From Caulobacter endophyticus (GTDB lineage: Bacteria > Pseudomonadota > Alphaproteobacteria > Caulobacterales > Caulobacteraceae), in NCBI RefSeq assembly GCF_003116815.1, contig NZ_QDKQ01000011.1, positions 120,016-184,015 on the forward strand: a stretch of 64,000 bases of DNA. The letters run 5' to 3'. The notes beneath the pieces were generated by a model. It saw only the letters and a program-made list of their open reading frames with translations, was not told the DNA's origin and made no database searches. How positions within the stretch are numbered: position 1 is the stretch's first letter; the number at the start of each line of letters is the position of its first letter. Of the stretch, positions 55,325-64,000 are shown piece after piece. Position numbers and translations under genes: made by a program.

Positions 55325-56065
55325 TCAGCCCCGCGTGCGAATCCAGCCGGTCAGCGACAGGCGCGGGACGGCCGCGTGCGGGGTGACGTAGCTGACGGCG
55401 TGCTTCTGCGGGACGCGGAAGATGTTCAGGGCGTTGAAGCTGGGCGTGTAGCCCTCGGCCACGTGGCCGTCGCCGTCGAGGAACAGCAGGAGGCCGCCCC
55501 AGTCGCTGCGCCACTGCGGGGTCAGGTTCAGGACGTAGGCGTAGAGCCGGTTCTTGCCGTCGGCATGGTCGTCGTGCTCGGTCAGGAAGTGGCCGGGGCG
55601 ATATCGGGTGGCCTGGCAGTCGCAGTATTCGGGGCGCTCATCGCCCGTCAGGTCGCGCACGAAGCCCAGGAAGGCCTCGCCGTTGATCAGGTCGTAGGCG
55701 GCTTCCAGCAGCCGGCCTTCGCGGCGGCCGGCCTCGACCTCGTCGCTGACCCGGAAATTGTCGAATCGGAAGCCGAAGCCGGCGCGGGTCTCCTCGGCCA
55801 CCTGGCGGTCGAGCGCGGCGTCATCGGCCTGGGACAGGGCGCCTGGGCCGTCCAGCGGCAGGGTCCAGAGCTTCTTTTCGACGCCCACCACCCCGCTCCA
55901 CGGCGTGTCGATGGTCAGGGCCGCGTGCAGGCGGGCGGCCGAGTCGGCGGTCAGTATCCCCGGCACGTGCAGCCGGCCGCTGGCGGCGAAGGCCTCGCGC
56001 CAGGCCTTGGGCGTCAGGCTGGGGTCGAGCGACAGGGGGTCTTGCTTGGGAGCGGACTGGGGCAT
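55325..56065 (-). CDS. 2OG-Fe(II) oxygenase, prolyl-hydroxylase/Ofd1-like
   Basis: The 246-residue product has iron ligands in LTEHDDHADGKNR (H-x-D) and in KHAVSYVTPH (distal His), followed by LSLTGWIRTR with the 2OG Arg. The LTPQWRSDWGGLLLFLDGD segment recalls the Ofd1/Tpa1 group, whose eukaryotic members hydroxylate a ribosomal protein. It lies directly downstream of infC, separated by the infC terminator. A translational substrate is possible but is inference. The start is ATG 56065. Confidence 0.85.
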   Translation of the reverse strand: MPQSAPKQDPLSLDPSLTPKAWREAFAASGRLHVPGILTADSAARLHAALTIDTPWSGVVGVEKKLWTLPLDGPGALSQADDAALDRQVAEETRAGFGFRFDNFRVSDEVEAGRREGRLLEAAYDLINGEAFLGFVRDLTGDERPEYCDCQATRYRPGHFLTEHDDHADGKNRLYAYVLNLTPQWRSDWGGLLLFLDGDGHVAEGYTPSFNALNIFRVPQKHAVSYVTPHAAVPRLSLTGWIRTRG

Positions 56066-56082
56066 GGACGAAACCGGAAACG

Positions 56083-56109
56083 AAAAACGCCCCGGCATGA
56101 CCGGGGCGT
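56083..56109 (-). terminator. Rho-independent terminator of infC
   Basis: The 9-bp stem ACGCCCCGG/CCGGGGCGT has a 5-nt loop and TTTTT follows on the minus strand. It lies 20 bases after infC, making infC separate from downstream genes. Confidence 0.9.
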
Positions 56110-56129
56110 CTTCAGCATAGAGCCTGAGC

Positions 56130-56663
56130 TTAGCGGGGCGCCAGGATCATGATCATCTGGCGGCCCTCCATGCGGGGCTCGTATTCGACCTTAGCGATCT
56201 CGTCGAAGTCGGCCTTGACCTTGAGCAGCAGCTTCATGCCGAGCTCCGGGTGAGCCATTTCACGACCGCGGAAGCGCAGGGTGACCTTCACCTTGTCGCC
56301 TTCCTCGAAGAAGCGGTGCATGGCCTTGGCCTTCACCTCATAGTCGTGGATGTCGATGTTCGGGCGGAGTTTGATCTCCTTGAGCTCGACCACCTTCTGA
56401 CGCTTGCGGGCCTCGTTCTTCTTCTTCTGTTCCTGGAACTTGAACTTGCCATAGTCCAGGATCTTGCAGACCGGCGGGTTCGCGTTCGGAACGATTTCCA
56501 CCAGGTCCAGCCCAGCTTCCTCGGCCGCCTCCATGGCGGACGCGGTCGGCATCTCGCCCTGCTTCTCGCCGTTCTGGTCGATCAGCAGCACGCGCGGGAC
56601 GCGGATTTCATCGTTGATACGCGGTCCATCCTTGACGGGCGGCGCTTGCATGGGACGGCGAAT
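56130..56663 (-). CDS. infC: Translation initiation factor IF-3 (probable ATT start)
   Basis: IF-3 binds the 30S subunit and checks start-codon pairing. The product has both domains, with [21 protein letters not shown] at the N-terminus and [14 protein letters not shown] with the MILAPR end. The first ATG (56651) has no ribosome site at normal distance, whereas an in-frame ATT at 56663 has GGAG with an 8-nt gap and adds I-R-R-P ahead of MQAPPVKD. E. coli infC uses ATT for self-regulation, so the ATT start (177 residues) is more likely. A terminator follows, and rpmI-rplT are not adjacent. Confidence 0.93.
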   Translation of the reverse strand: MRRPMQAPPVKDGPRINDEIRVPRVLLIDQNGEKQGEMPTASAMEAAEEAGLDLVEIVPNANPPVCKILDYGKFKFQEQKKKNEARKRQKVVELKEIKLRPNIDIHDYEVKAKAMHRFFEEGDKVKVTLRFRGREMAHPELGMKLLLKVKADFDEIAKVEYEPRMEGRQMIMILAPR

Positions 56664-56907
56664 AGGGGCGGCTCCGGAATTGTTGTAGAGGATTTCGCGC
56701 GGCGCCCATGGGGCGTCGCGTTCAGATGATATATGACGCTAGACACGGACGCTATCAAGCATCCGACGCGACAAGAGCGTTCCACGCGGCCGGAGATCGG
56801 CGGCGGAAGGGGCGGCGGGACGGAAACGTGATCGGGACGGACGGCCGTTTCCCATCCCTCCAGACGACGATTCGACGCCCTTGAACGCCGCCGCAGCCAC
56901 CCTTTCC

Positions 56908-57507
56908 ATGCCCGCCACGCGCCACACGATCATCGAAGACGTTCACGCGCTGCTGATCGGCACGAGCTTTATCGCCGTAGGCCTGACCCTGCTGAAGACC
57001 GCCGGCCTCGTGACCGGCGGCATCGCCGGGATCGCCCTGATCGTCTCCTATCTCGGCGGCTGGCCGGTAGGGGTGGTGTTCTTCGTCCTGAACCTGCCGT
57101 TCTACGTCTTCGCCCAGCGGGCTCTGGGCTGGATGTTCATGTTCAAGACCCTGGCGGTGAACGTCGCCCTGACCGGCCTGACCCTGGCCCTGCCGCACTG
57201 GCTGAAGCTGAAGGGCGTGGATCCGATCTTCGCGGCGGTGTTCGGCGGCACCATCATCGGCATGGGCATTCTGGCCCTGGCCCGCCACCGCGCCTCGGTG
57301 GGCGGGATCGGCGTGCTGGGCCTGTGGCTGCAGGAAAAACACGGGATCAGCGCCGGCAAGGTGCAGATGGGCACCGACGTTCTGGTGGTGGGCGCAGCCT
57401 TCATGGTCGTCAGCCTCGACAAGCTCCTGCTCTCCATCCTGTCGGCGGTGGCGCTCAGCATCGTCATCATCGCCAACCACAAGCCGGGTCGCTACGCCGG
57501 CTACTGA
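56908..57507 (+). CDS. YitT-family membrane protein
   Basis: The product of about 199 residues has five or six hydrophobic segments and the YitT-like opening ALLIGTSFIAVGLTLLKTAG, then LVTGGIAGIALIVSYLGG, and the GISAGKVQMGTDVLVV region. The role is unknown; relatives are annotated as membrane proteins only. ATG 56908 is my choice; TTG 56881 is in frame and neither has a clear ribosome site. It is divergent from infC. Confidence 0.85.
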   Translation: MPATRHTIIEDVHALLIGTSFIAVGLTLLKTAGLVTGGIAGIALIVSYLGGWPVGVVFFVLNLPFYVFAQRALGWMFMFKTLAVNVALTGLTLALPHWLKLKGVDPIFAAVFGGTIIGMGILALARHRASVGGIGVLGLWLQEKHGISAGKVQMGTDVLVVGAAFMVVSLDKLLLSILSAVALSIVIIANHKPGRYAGY

Positions 57508-57600
57508 CGGCGATGTTGATTGGTCCTCTTGTTTCCACCCCGGCCAAGCTGGCATACGACGCGTGCCGTAGCGCCAGTTAGCGCTACCAGGAGCTCCCTC

Positions 57601-58452
57601 ATGACCCGTCCCGTCCTGGCGACCGCCCGCGCCCGCGTCGAACTGCTGCCCGAGGTGGGCGGTTCGATCGGCCGCTTCGTGTTCGACGGCCGAGACGTGC
57701 TTCGCCCGACGCCGGAAGGGACCACCGACGCGCTGAACGTCGGCTGCTTCCCGCTGGTCCCGTTCTGCAACCGTATTCCGAACGGCCGCTTTGCCTTCCA
57801 GGGGCGCGAGGTGGCGTTGGCACCGAACCTTGGCGGTCACCCCCATCCGCTGCATGGCCAGGGCTGGCGCGCGGCCTGGACCGTCACCGGCCTGTCCGAC
57901 GCCCGCGCCGTCCTGACCTATGACCACGCCCCGAGCGACTGGCCGTGGGCCTATCGCGCCGAGCAGATCCTGGTGCTGTCGGACGAGGGCCTGCGCGTCG
58001 AGCTGTCGGTGACCAACACCGGGACAGACACCATGCCCGCCGGTCTTGGCCTGCACCCCTATTTCGCCGCCCGCCCGGGCGAGCGCCTGAAGATGGATGT
58101 CGACGGCGTCTGGATGGTCGACGCCGACGTCCTGCCCACCGTCCACCACCAGGGATCCTGGATGCGCGACTGGACCGCGGGCGCGCCGACCGCCACCGAC
58201 AGCCTGATCGACAACTGCTGGACCGGCTTTGGCGGCAAGGCCGTTCTGTCGGCCCCGGAAGGGACCTCGACGATCATCGAGGCCTCCGACAACTGCCGCT
58301 GGGCGCATGTCTATTCGCCGCCGGGCGCCGACTTCGTCTGCGTCGAGCCGACCTCCAGCCGTCCCGATCCGTTCGGAGAAGGCGAGACCGGCATCGTCGC
58401 CCTGGCCCCGGGCCAGAAGGCGTCGGTCTGGATGACGCTGACGATCGCATGA
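57601..58452 (+). CDS. Aldose 1-epimerase (mutarotase-like)
   Basis: The 283-residue product has the galactose-mutarotase fold: FCNRIPNGRFAFQG, HPHPLHGQGWRAAW with the catalytic His, and GLGLHPYFAARPGERL with the second His; the acid/base Glu lies near the C-terminus. It interconverts sugar anomers. AGGAG 9 nt before ATG 57601 fixes the start. Its stop overlaps the next start by 3 bases (ATGA). Confidence 0.93.
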   Translation: MTRPVLATARARVELLPEVGGSIGRFVFDGRDVLRPTPEGTTDALNVGCFPLVPFCNRIPNGRFAFQGREVALAPNLGGHPHPLHGQGWRAAWTVTGLSDARAVLTYDHAPSDWPWAYRAEQILVLSDEGLRVELSVTNTGTDTMPAGLGLHPYFAARPGERLKMDVDGVWMVDADVLPTVHHQGSWMRDWTAGAPTATDSLIDNCWTGFGGKAVLSAPEGTSTIIEASDNCRWAHVYSPPGADFVCVEPTSSRPDPFGEGETGIVALAPGQKASVWMTLTIA

Positions 58453-58868
58453 TCGCCGACCTGCTCGATTTGCGCCGGATCAAGGCGCGCTGGACCGACC
58501 CAGGCTTGACTGGTGCCATGTGCGCCCCTTCGCCCGCCCGTCCGCTGGTGATCATCGTCGAGGCCGACGAGGCCCTGCGCCAAGCCCTGGCCTTCGCCCT
58601 GGAGACCGAGGGCTACTGGCCGCGCGCCTTCGCCGAGGTCGCCGAGGTTCCGCTGGCCGAACTGATCGCCGCCGACTGCCTGGTGCTGGATATCGACCTC
58701 CTGGCCCTGGCCTCGCTGCGCGGCAAGGGCGTGCGTACGCCCGCCGTACTCGTCGCCGAGGGGCCGATCGACCTGACCGTCACCGACGCCCTGTGGGCGG
58801 GCGTGGCCCACAAGCCTCTGATCACCGACGCGCTGAGCGTGCAGGTGAAGAAGGCCGTCGGGGTCTAA
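58449..58868 (+). CDS. Stand-alone receiver-like protein
   Basis: The 139-residue product resembles a response-regulator receiver domain with no output domain: LVIIVEADEALRQALAFALE, CLVLDIDLLALASL (possible phospho-Asp), and AHKPLITDAL (conserved Lys-Pro). The middle is short and the Thr/Ser switch position is unclear. It overlaps the epimerase stop by 4 bases and is convergent with fixJ (29 nt). Single-receiver proteins can inhibit kinases, as FixT does with FixL in Caulobacter, but I cannot show it is FixT. ATG 58518 is an alternative start. Confidence 0.7.
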   Translation: MIADLLDLRRIKARWTDPGLTGAMCAPSPARPLVIIVEADEALRQALAFALETEGYWPRAFAEVAEVPLAELIAADCLVLDIDLLALASLRGKGVRTPAVLVAEGPIDLTVTDALWAGVAHKPLITDALSVQVKKAVGV

Positions 58869-58897
58869 CCCAGGTCCTTCTCCCGCAACGGGGATGC

Positions 58898-59503
58898 TTA
58901 GCTCCGTACCGACAGGGTCATGCGCACCAGGGCGGCCAGGTTGTCGGCGTGCATCTTGCTCATCAGCTTGGCGCGGTAGATCTCGACCGTGCGGGGGCTG
59001 ATGCCCAGGTCGCGGGCGATGATCTTGTTGGGGTGGCCGGCGACCACGCCGTCCAGCACCTGGCGCTCGCGCTCCGACAGGGTCTCCATCCGCGCCAGCA
59101 CCTGGGCCTGGTCGTCGCTTACCATGGGCTGCTGCGGAGCCGCGGCCAGGGCGCGTTCCAGGGCCGCCAGGATGCGGGCCTCGGAGAACGGCTTTTCGAT
59201 GAAGTCGACCACGCCGTCGCGCATGGCCTCGACCGCCATGGGGATGTCGCCGTGGCCGGTGATCATCACCACCGGCAGGGGCGAGCCCTCGGTCTTCAGG
59301 CGGCGCACCAGCTCCTGGCCGGTCATGCCGGGCATGCGCACGTCGGTGATCACGCAGCCGGGCTCGGCTTCGCCAAGCTCGGACAGAAAGGCCAGGGCGC
59401 TGGCGTAGGTGCGCACGCGGAAGTCGGCCGTCTCCAGCAGGAAGGCCAGCGAGTCGCGGGCGTCGGCGTCGTCGTCGACCACGTGCACAACGGCGTCGCT
59501 CAT
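58898..59503 (-). CDS. fixJ: Response regulator FixJ
   Basis: The 201-residue product has a receiver domain (VVHVVDDDADARDSLAFLLE, phospho-acceptor Asp in CVITDVRMPG, and FIEKPF near the end) and a LuxR-type helix-turn-helix (LSERERQVLDGVVAGHPNKI through SPRTVEIYRAKLMSKM). It should activate micro-oxic genes on phosphorylation by FixL. Its ATG at 59503 overlaps the fixL stop by one base (TGATG). Confidence 0.94.
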   Translation of the reverse strand: MSDAVVHVVDDDADARDSLAFLLETADFRVRTYASALAFLSELGEAEPGCVITDVRMPGMTGQELVRRLKTEGSPLPVVMITGHGDIPMAVEAMRDGVVDFIEKPFSEARILAALERALAAAPQQPMVSDDQAQVLARMETLSERERQVLDGVVAGHPNKIIARDLGISPRTVEIYRAKLMSKMHADNLAALVRMTLSVRS

Positions 59504-61002
59504 CAAATCGTCTCCTGGTCGGCTTCAGGCGTGCGGATAGTGGCCGGGGCTGGCGGCAGGGTGAAGCGGAACACCGTGCCGCCCTCCGGATTGGCGTCGG
59601 CCCAGATGCGGCCGCCGTGCGCCTCGATGATCGAGCGCGAGATCGACAGGCCCACGCCCATGCCGTCGGCCTTGGTGGTCATGAACGGCTGGAACAGCCG
59701 CTCGCGGAACTCGTCGTCGACCCCCGCGCCCGTGTCGGCCACGGACACCTCGATCGTCCCGTCGTTGGTCCGGCGGCTGGCCACCGTCAGGCGGCGGACG
59801 GGCCGGCCGTCCATGGCCTCGACGGCGTTGCGGATCAGGTTGACCAGCACCTGCTGGATCTGCACCCGGTCGGCGAACACCGCGTCGCAGGCCCGGTCCA
59901 ACGCGATGCGGACGTCGGCCTGGCCTTCGCGCGCGCCGATCAGGGCCAGTGCCCGGGCGTCGTCGACCAGTTCCGACAGGCTTTCGACGTCGCGCTCGGT
60001 GGCGCCGCGACGCACGAACTCGCGCATGCGGTGGATCACGTCGCCGGCCCGCAGCGCCTGGTCCGAGGCGCGGTCGATCGCGTCGCGCACCTTGGCCTGG
60101 TCCTCGGGGCGGCCGCGGTCCATCAGCCGGCGCGAACCGGTCAGCAGGTTGGCGATGGCCGACAGCGGCTGGTTCAGCTCGTGGGCCAGGGTGGTGGCCA
60201 TCTCGCCCATGGCCGTCAGGCGCGAGACGTGGACCAGCTCGCCCTGCAGCTCCTGCAGGCGGGCCTCGGTGGCGTGGCGCTCGGTCAGGTCGCGGATGAA
60301 GCCGGTATAGGCGCGGATCGGGCCCTTGGTCTCGCCGACCGCCAGCTCCATGGGAAAGGTGGTGCCGTCGCGGCGCTGGCCGGTGACGACGCGGCCGATG
60401 CCGATCACCCGCTTCTCGCCGGTGGTCTCGTAGCGCTCCAGATAGGCGTCATGGGCGCTCTGGTGCGGCTCGGGCATCAGCATGCTGACGTTGCGGCCTA
60501 CGGTTTCGGCGGCGGTCCAGCCGAACAGCCGCTCGGCGGCCGGGCTGAACGAGGTCATGATCCCGCGCGGGTCGATGACGACCACCGCGTCGGGCACGGT
60601 GTCGAGGATCGAGCGCAGGTGGCTGGTCATGGCCGCGGTGCGGTGACGGGCGGCGTGGAACCAGCCGCCGCCGATCGACATGCCCACCCCAATCATCAGG
60701 AACACGATGCTCGACACCGCCGTGGCCTGGTCGGGATGCGGAGAGAAGGTCAGGGACCACACCATCGCCGAGGCCACGACGGTCGAGATCAGGCCGGGCA
60801 CCAGGCCGCCCAGGGCGGCGCTGACCAGCACCGAGGGCACAAACAGCAGGAAGGCCGCCGGGGCTGCGTAGCGGCTGGGCAGGGCGAAATAGAGCAGGGC
60901 GCAGGCGGCGATCATCGTGGCCGAGGCCAGGAACACGCCGGGACGCAGCTCGCTGTAAAGCGGGCCGGGAGCACGCGGGGGAGCACGCGGGGGAGCCGCC
61001 AT
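59503..61002 (-). CDS. fixL: Oxygen-sensor histidine kinase FixL
   Basis: The 499-residue product has N-terminal hydrophobic helices (to about residue 110), a haem-PAS domain with the proximal His in [11 protein letters not shown] (His184) and the IGIGR...[11 protein letters not shown] block, then HisKA with His274 (LAHELNQPL) and HATPase ([38 protein letters not shown]). It autophosphorylates when oxygen leaves the haem. Start ATG 61002 is used; a TTG at 61011 overlaps the cydC stop. It is followed by fixJ. Confidence 0.95.
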   Translation of the reverse strand: MAAPPRAPPRAPGPLYSELRPGVFLASATMIAACALLYFALPSRYAAPAAFLLFVPSVLVSAALGGLVPGLISTVVASAMVWSLTFSPHPDQATAVSSIVFLMIGVGMSIGGGWFHAARHRTAAMTSHLRSILDTVPDAVVVIDPRGIMTSFSPAAERLFGWTAAETVGRNVSMLMPEPHQSAHDAYLERYETTGEKRVIGIGRVVTGQRRDGTTFPMELAVGETKGPIRAYTGFIRDLTERHATEARLQELQGELVHVSRLTAMGEMATTLAHELNQPLSAIANLLTGSRRLMDRGRPEDQAKVRDAIDRASDQALRAGDVIHRMREFVRRGATERDVESLSELVDDARALALIGAREGQADVRIALDRACDAVFADRVQIQQVLVNLIRNAVEAMDGRPVRRLTVASRRTNDGTIEVSVADTGAGVDDEFRERLFQPFMTTKADGMGVGLSISRSIIEAHGGRIWADANPEGGTVFRFTLPPAPATIRTPEADQETI

Positions 61003-61007
61003 GGGCC

Positions 61008-62654
61008 TCAAGGCTTCGCCGGTTCGATCATGGGCCGGCTTATAGCCGACGCGACGGGATGCGACACCGTTTCCACCGCCATCGCCTGTTCACACAGGGC
61101 CAGCGGCGCCCTGCGGTGGCTGACCAGCACCAGGCCTTGCCCTGTTTCGCGCAGGCGGGCGTCCAGCCGGGCGACGACGCGGGCCTCGGTGGAGGGGTCC
61201 AGGCCCTCGGTCGGCTCGTCCAGCAGCAGCCAGGGGGCGTCGCGCAGCAGGGCCCGGGCCAGCGACAGGCGCCGGCGCTCGCCGCCAGACAGCCGCTCGC
61301 CGGCCTCGCCCAGCCAGGTGTCGAGACCCTGGGGCAGGGCGCGCACCCGCTCGGCCAGGGCGGCGTCGTCGAGGGCGGCCCACAGGGCCTCGTCCGTGGC
61401 GGCGGGGGCCGCCAGCCTCAGGTTCTCGCGCACCGTGCCGGCCAGCAGGGCGGCGTCCTGCGGGGCGTAGGCGAAGGCCGGGCGCAGGGCGGCGGGCGCC
61501 AGGTCCGCGCCGTCCTCGCCGTCGAGGGCGAAGACGCCGGCGGGGACGGGGCGCAGGCCGACCAGCTGTTCCAGGCGGGTGGTCTTGCCGCTGCCGGTGG
61601 GGCCGGTCAGGGCCAGGCGCGCGCCGGGCGGCAACTCCAGGCCCTGAAGGCGCAGGGCGGGGCGGGCGGCTTGCGCTGGCAGGGCCGGGATGGGCGCATG
61701 CTGCAGGAGGGCGTCCAGACGCTCGCCAGCGGCCTTCGCCGCACCGTCCTGCTCGAAGGCGCGGGCGATCGGGGCGACGGCTTCGATGGCCATGACCGCC
61801 GCCAGGGCGGCCAGCGCCGCCAGCGGGGCCGAGGCCGGGGCGGCCAGGGCCAGCACGGCGGCGACGACGAGGCCGGTGAGCGCGCCTTCCGACAGGCCCA
61901 GGATCCCCTGCGCTCGCGCGGCGCGGACCTTCAGCGCGTCCAGCCTGTCGCCGAGCTCGCCGATGCGGTCGAGGACGGGACCCTGCGCGCCATAGACCTT
62001 CAGCTCCGGCGCCGCGGCGGCGAAGGCGGCCAACGCCTCCTTCAGCTCGCCCGCCGCGACCTGGATCGCCGCCCCGGCCGGGGCGCTGAGCCGCCGGGTC
62101 AGCAGTCGAGCGAGGACGAGGTGCAGCGCTACGGCGGCCAGGATGGCCAGGGCCGGAGCGATCCCGGCCAGGGCGCCGAGGGCCAGCGCCATGCCGACTC
62201 CGGCGCTGGCGCCCCAGGGGGCGGACAGGCGCACGAAGCGGGTCTCCACCGCGTCGACGTCCTGCACCAGGCGGGCGGCGGCCTCGCCTCGGGAGACGGC
62301 CAGGGCCTCGCGCGGCGGGGCGGCGGCCAGGGCGGCGAACAGGCGCGGACGGATGGCCGCCAGGGCGTCCAGCGCCGCGGCGTGGCCCTGCAGCCGCTCG
62401 CCGTAGCGGGCGGCGGTGCGCAGTATGGCCAGCAGGCGGATCGTGGCGCTGGGCAGCAACACGTTGAAGGCCTGGGCCGCGGCCAGCCCCGCCGCGCCGG
62501 CCAGGGCCGCGCCGGTGATGAACCAGCCCGACAGGCCCAGCAGGGCGGTCGAGCCGGCGCCCACGACGGCGGAAGCGGCGGCGGCCATGATCAGCGGCCC
62601 GGCCTGGCGGCGGCGCTGCTGGGCGACCAGCTTGGAAAGCGGGCTCTTGCTCAC
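61008..62654 (-). CDS. cydC: Thiol-reductant ABC exporter subunit CydC
   Basis: CydC pairs with CydD to export thiols needed for cytochrome bd assembly. The 548-residue product has six membrane segments, including [17 protein letters not shown], then an ABC domain with Walker A ([10 protein letters not shown]), the signature [16 protein letters not shown], and Walker [12 protein letters not shown]. Its GTG start overlaps the cydD stop by 4 bases, and fixL begins right after its own stop. Confidence 0.95.
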   Translation of the reverse strand: MSKSPLSKLVAQQRRRQAGPLIMAAAASAVVGAGSTALLGLSGWFITGAALAGAAGLAAAQAFNVLLPSATIRLLAILRTAARYGERLQGHAAALDALAAIRPRLFAALAAAPPREALAVSRGEAAARLVQDVDAVETRFVRLSAPWGASAGVGMALALGALAGIAPALAILAAVALHLVLARLLTRRLSAPAGAAIQVAAGELKEALAAFAAAAPELKVYGAQGPVLDRIGELGDRLDALKVRAARAQGILGLSEGALTGLVVAAVLALAAPASAPLAALAALAAVMAIEAVAPIARAFEQDGAAKAAGERLDALLQHAPIPALPAQAARPALRLQGLELPPGARLALTGPTGSGKTTRLEQLVGLRPVPAGVFALDGEDGADLAPAALRPAFAYAPQDAALLAGTVRENLRLAAPAATDEALWAALDDAALAERVRALPQGLDTWLGEAGERLSGGERRRLSLARALLRDAPWLLLDEPTEGLDPSTEARVVARLDARLRETGQGLVLVSHRRAPLALCEQAMAVETVSHPVASAISRPMIEPAKP

Positions 62655-64000
62655 AGGCGCACCACCTGGTCGGCGACGGCCGCCAGGGCCTCGGAATGTG
62701 TGGCGATCAGGGTCGTGCGGCCAGCGGCGGCCTCTCGGATCGCGGCGATCAGCGCGGACTCGGCAGCGGCGTCGAGATCGGCGGTCGGCTCGTCCAGCAG
62801 CAGGATCGGCGCGGGCTTGAGCAGGGCGCGGGCTATCCCCAGGCGCCGACGCTCGCCGCCCGACAGCCCGCCGCCGCGCTCGTCCAGGGCCGCGTCGAGG
62901 CCGCCCCGGCGGTCGAGCAGGTCGGACAGGCCGGCGCGGCGAGCGGCGGCTTCCAGTTCGTCGCGCGAGGCGCCGGGGCGGGCCAGGGCCAGGTTGTCGG
63001 CCAGGGTTCCGGCCAGCAGCAGGGGCGATTGCCCGGCCCAGGCCAGATCGGAGGCGAAGGCGCCGGCCTGCGACAGCCTGGCCTCGCCCACCCGCACCTC
63101 GCCGGCGCTCAGCGGGGCAAGGCCCGTCAGCAGGTTCAGCAGGGTGGTCTTGCCGCAGCCGCTGGGGCCGAGCAGGGCGGTGATCTTGCCGGCCGGGGCT
63201 GCGAGGTCGAAGCTCTCGAACACCGCCGCCTCGCCGCCCGGATAGATCACGCTCACGCCCTCGAAGCGGATCTGCGGCGCGGACGCCAGGTCCAGCGGCG
63301 CGGCGGCCGGCGCGGGGGCGGGCAGGCGCGCCAGGGTCAGGGCGGCCGATTCGGCGGCCTGGCGGTCGTGGTAGGCCGCCGCCAGCCGGCGCATCGGGGC
63401 ATAGACCTCCGGCGCCAGGGCCAGGGCGAAGAAGGCCCGCTTCAGGTCCAGCGTCTCGGGAACCGGGAAGGGCAGCAGGCGCAGCAGGTTGAAGCCGCAG
63501 TAGACTGCGACCAGGGCCACCGACAGGGCGGCGAAGAACTCCAGCGCCGCCGACGAGAAGAACGCCACGCGCAGCACCGCCTGGGTGCGCCTGGAAAGAT
63601 CATGGGCGGCGCCGGCCAGGCCGGAGGTCACGCGGTTTTCGGCCTGGAAGGCCAGCACCACCGGCAGGGCGCGCACGCGGTCGAGAAACAGCGCCGACAG
63701 CCGCTCCAGGGCCAGGAACTGCCGGCGCGAGGCGTCGGCGGCGGCCATGCCGGCCAGGGCCATGGCGGCGATGAAGGGCAGCAGGGTGAAGAGCTGGATG
63801 GCCGCGCAGACGGGGCTCGCGAGCGCGGTCAGGCCGATCAGCAGCAGCGGCGCGATCGCCGAGGCGCTGCGGGCGGGCGAAAAACGCGAGAAGTGGCCGT
63901 CCAGCGCCTCGACACCGTCCATGACGGCGGTGACGGCGGCCCCGCCGCGCGGCGCGCCGGGCGCCAGCAGCGCGGCGGCGGCCTCGCGCCGGGCGTGGGC
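62651..64000 (-). CDS. cydD: Thiol-reductant ABC exporter subunit CydD (5' end beyond window)
   Basis: The product is partial, since the gene starts past the right edge. About 450 residues are seen: membrane helices (ASAIAPLLLIGLTALASPVC, then FIAAMALAG), the CydD-like region, and a full ABC domain with Walker A LGPSGCGKTT, the signature [16 protein letters not shown], and Walker B LLLDEPTADLD. It overlaps cydC. An internal ATG at 63922 is not the true start, because the frame stays open to the edge. Confidence 0.93.
   Translation of the reverse strand, partial: AHARREAAAALLAPGAPRGGAAVTAVMDGVEALDGHFSRFSPARSASAIAPLLLIGLTALASPVCAAIQLFTLLPFIAAMALAGMAAADASRRQFLALERLSALFLDRVRALPVVLAFQAENRVTSGLAGAAHDLSRRTQAVLRVAFFSSAALEFFAALSVALVAVYCGFNLLRLLPFPVPETLDLKRAFFALALAPEVYAPMRRLAAAYHDRQAAESAALTLARLPAPAPAAAPLDLASAPQIRFEGVSVIYPGGEAAVFESFDLAAPAGKITALLGPSGCGKTTLLNLLTGLAPLSAGEVRVGEARLSQAGAFASDLAWAGQSPLLLAGTLADNLALARPGASRDELEAAARRAGLSDLLDRRGGLDAALDERGGGLSGGERRRLGIARALLKPAPILLLDEPTADLDAAAESALIAAIREAAAGRTTLIATHSEALAAVADQVVRL

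Noticed and set aside
57945..58868. 307-codon frame reaching into the aldose epimerase
   Set aside because: Only the part after the ATG at 58449 resembles a receiver; the rest is another frame of the epimerase.

Overview
The window is a GC-rich, gene-dense chromosomal segment of an alphaproteobacterium, most likely Caulobacter or a close relative in the Caulobacterales. The case rests on a TipF-like degenerate EAL protein, a TonB-dependent receptor of the Xanthomonas/Caulobacter type paired with tryptophan-halogenase-like flavoproteins, a haem-PAS FixL with FixJ beside cydDC, and MutL carrying its own endonuclease motif. No taxonomic search could be run. Most genes are housekeeping. No rRNA, tRNA, CRISPR array, transposase or prophage gene was found. 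Long antisense reading frames are common because of the base composition and were left out.

Layout. 0.2-3 kb: cytochrome bc1 operon (Rieske, cytochrome b, cytochrome c1) with a strong terminator. 3-6.8 kb: OsmC-like protein, secreted aspartyl-protease-like protein, periplasmic GH3 glycosidase. 6.8-15.9 kb: carbohydrate/aromatic uptake island with a LacI regulator facing a TonB-dependent receptor, two tandem halogenase-like flavoproteins, a small membrane protein and a PiuC-type dioxygenase. 16-18.7 kb: groESL with an upstream CIRCE-like element and an unusual series of hairpins at the 3' end. 18.8-25.5 kb: VOC protein, small membrane protein, thioredoxin-like protein, Ogt methyltransferase, secreted unknown, S1C protease, two TraB/GumN-like paralogues. 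25.6-31.5 kb: mutL, VOC protein, two paralogous unknowns with EAL-like C-termini, GNAT acetyltransferase. 31.7-36.6 kb: acyl-CoA dehydrogenase behind a palindromic operator, secreted YD/VCBS-repeat protein, and a HAD phosphatase-MaoC-RibF cluster.

36.9-43.3 kb: short trimeric autotransporter, 2OG oxygenase coupled to a shortened Ada, tipF, feoAB. 43.3-45.3 kb: antitoxin and a frameshifted VapC-like toxin, 3-hydroxybutyryl-CoA dehydrogenase, small GNAT protein. 45.3-50.1 kb: a translation block on the minus strand (rpmI-rplT, then pheS-unknown-pheT with one-base stop/start overlaps). 50.2-56.7 kb: MFS exporter, isochorismatase-like hydrolase with a GlxA-type regulator, S9 peptidase, a 2OG oxygenase, and infC, which probably starts at ATT and sits about 6 kb from rpmI-rplT. 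56.9-64 kb: YitT protein, aldose epimerase, stand-alone receiver-like protein, and the minus-strand run cydD-cydC-fixL-fixJ, in which neighbouring genes overlap or nearly abut.

Functional themes are respiration and oxygen sensing (bc1, cydDC, fixLJ, feoAB), TonB-dependent nutrient capture, translation, and DNA repair (MutL, Ogt, Ada). Intergenic spaces carry at least five copies of one GC-rich composite inverted repeat plus a separate palindrome of about 108 bp. The most unusual signals are the covarying hairpin pair at the groEL 3' end, the uncharacterised gene coupled between pheS and pheT, the tandem EAL-like paralogues, the frameshifted toxin, and three different 2OG-Fe(II) oxygenases in telling neighbourhoods.
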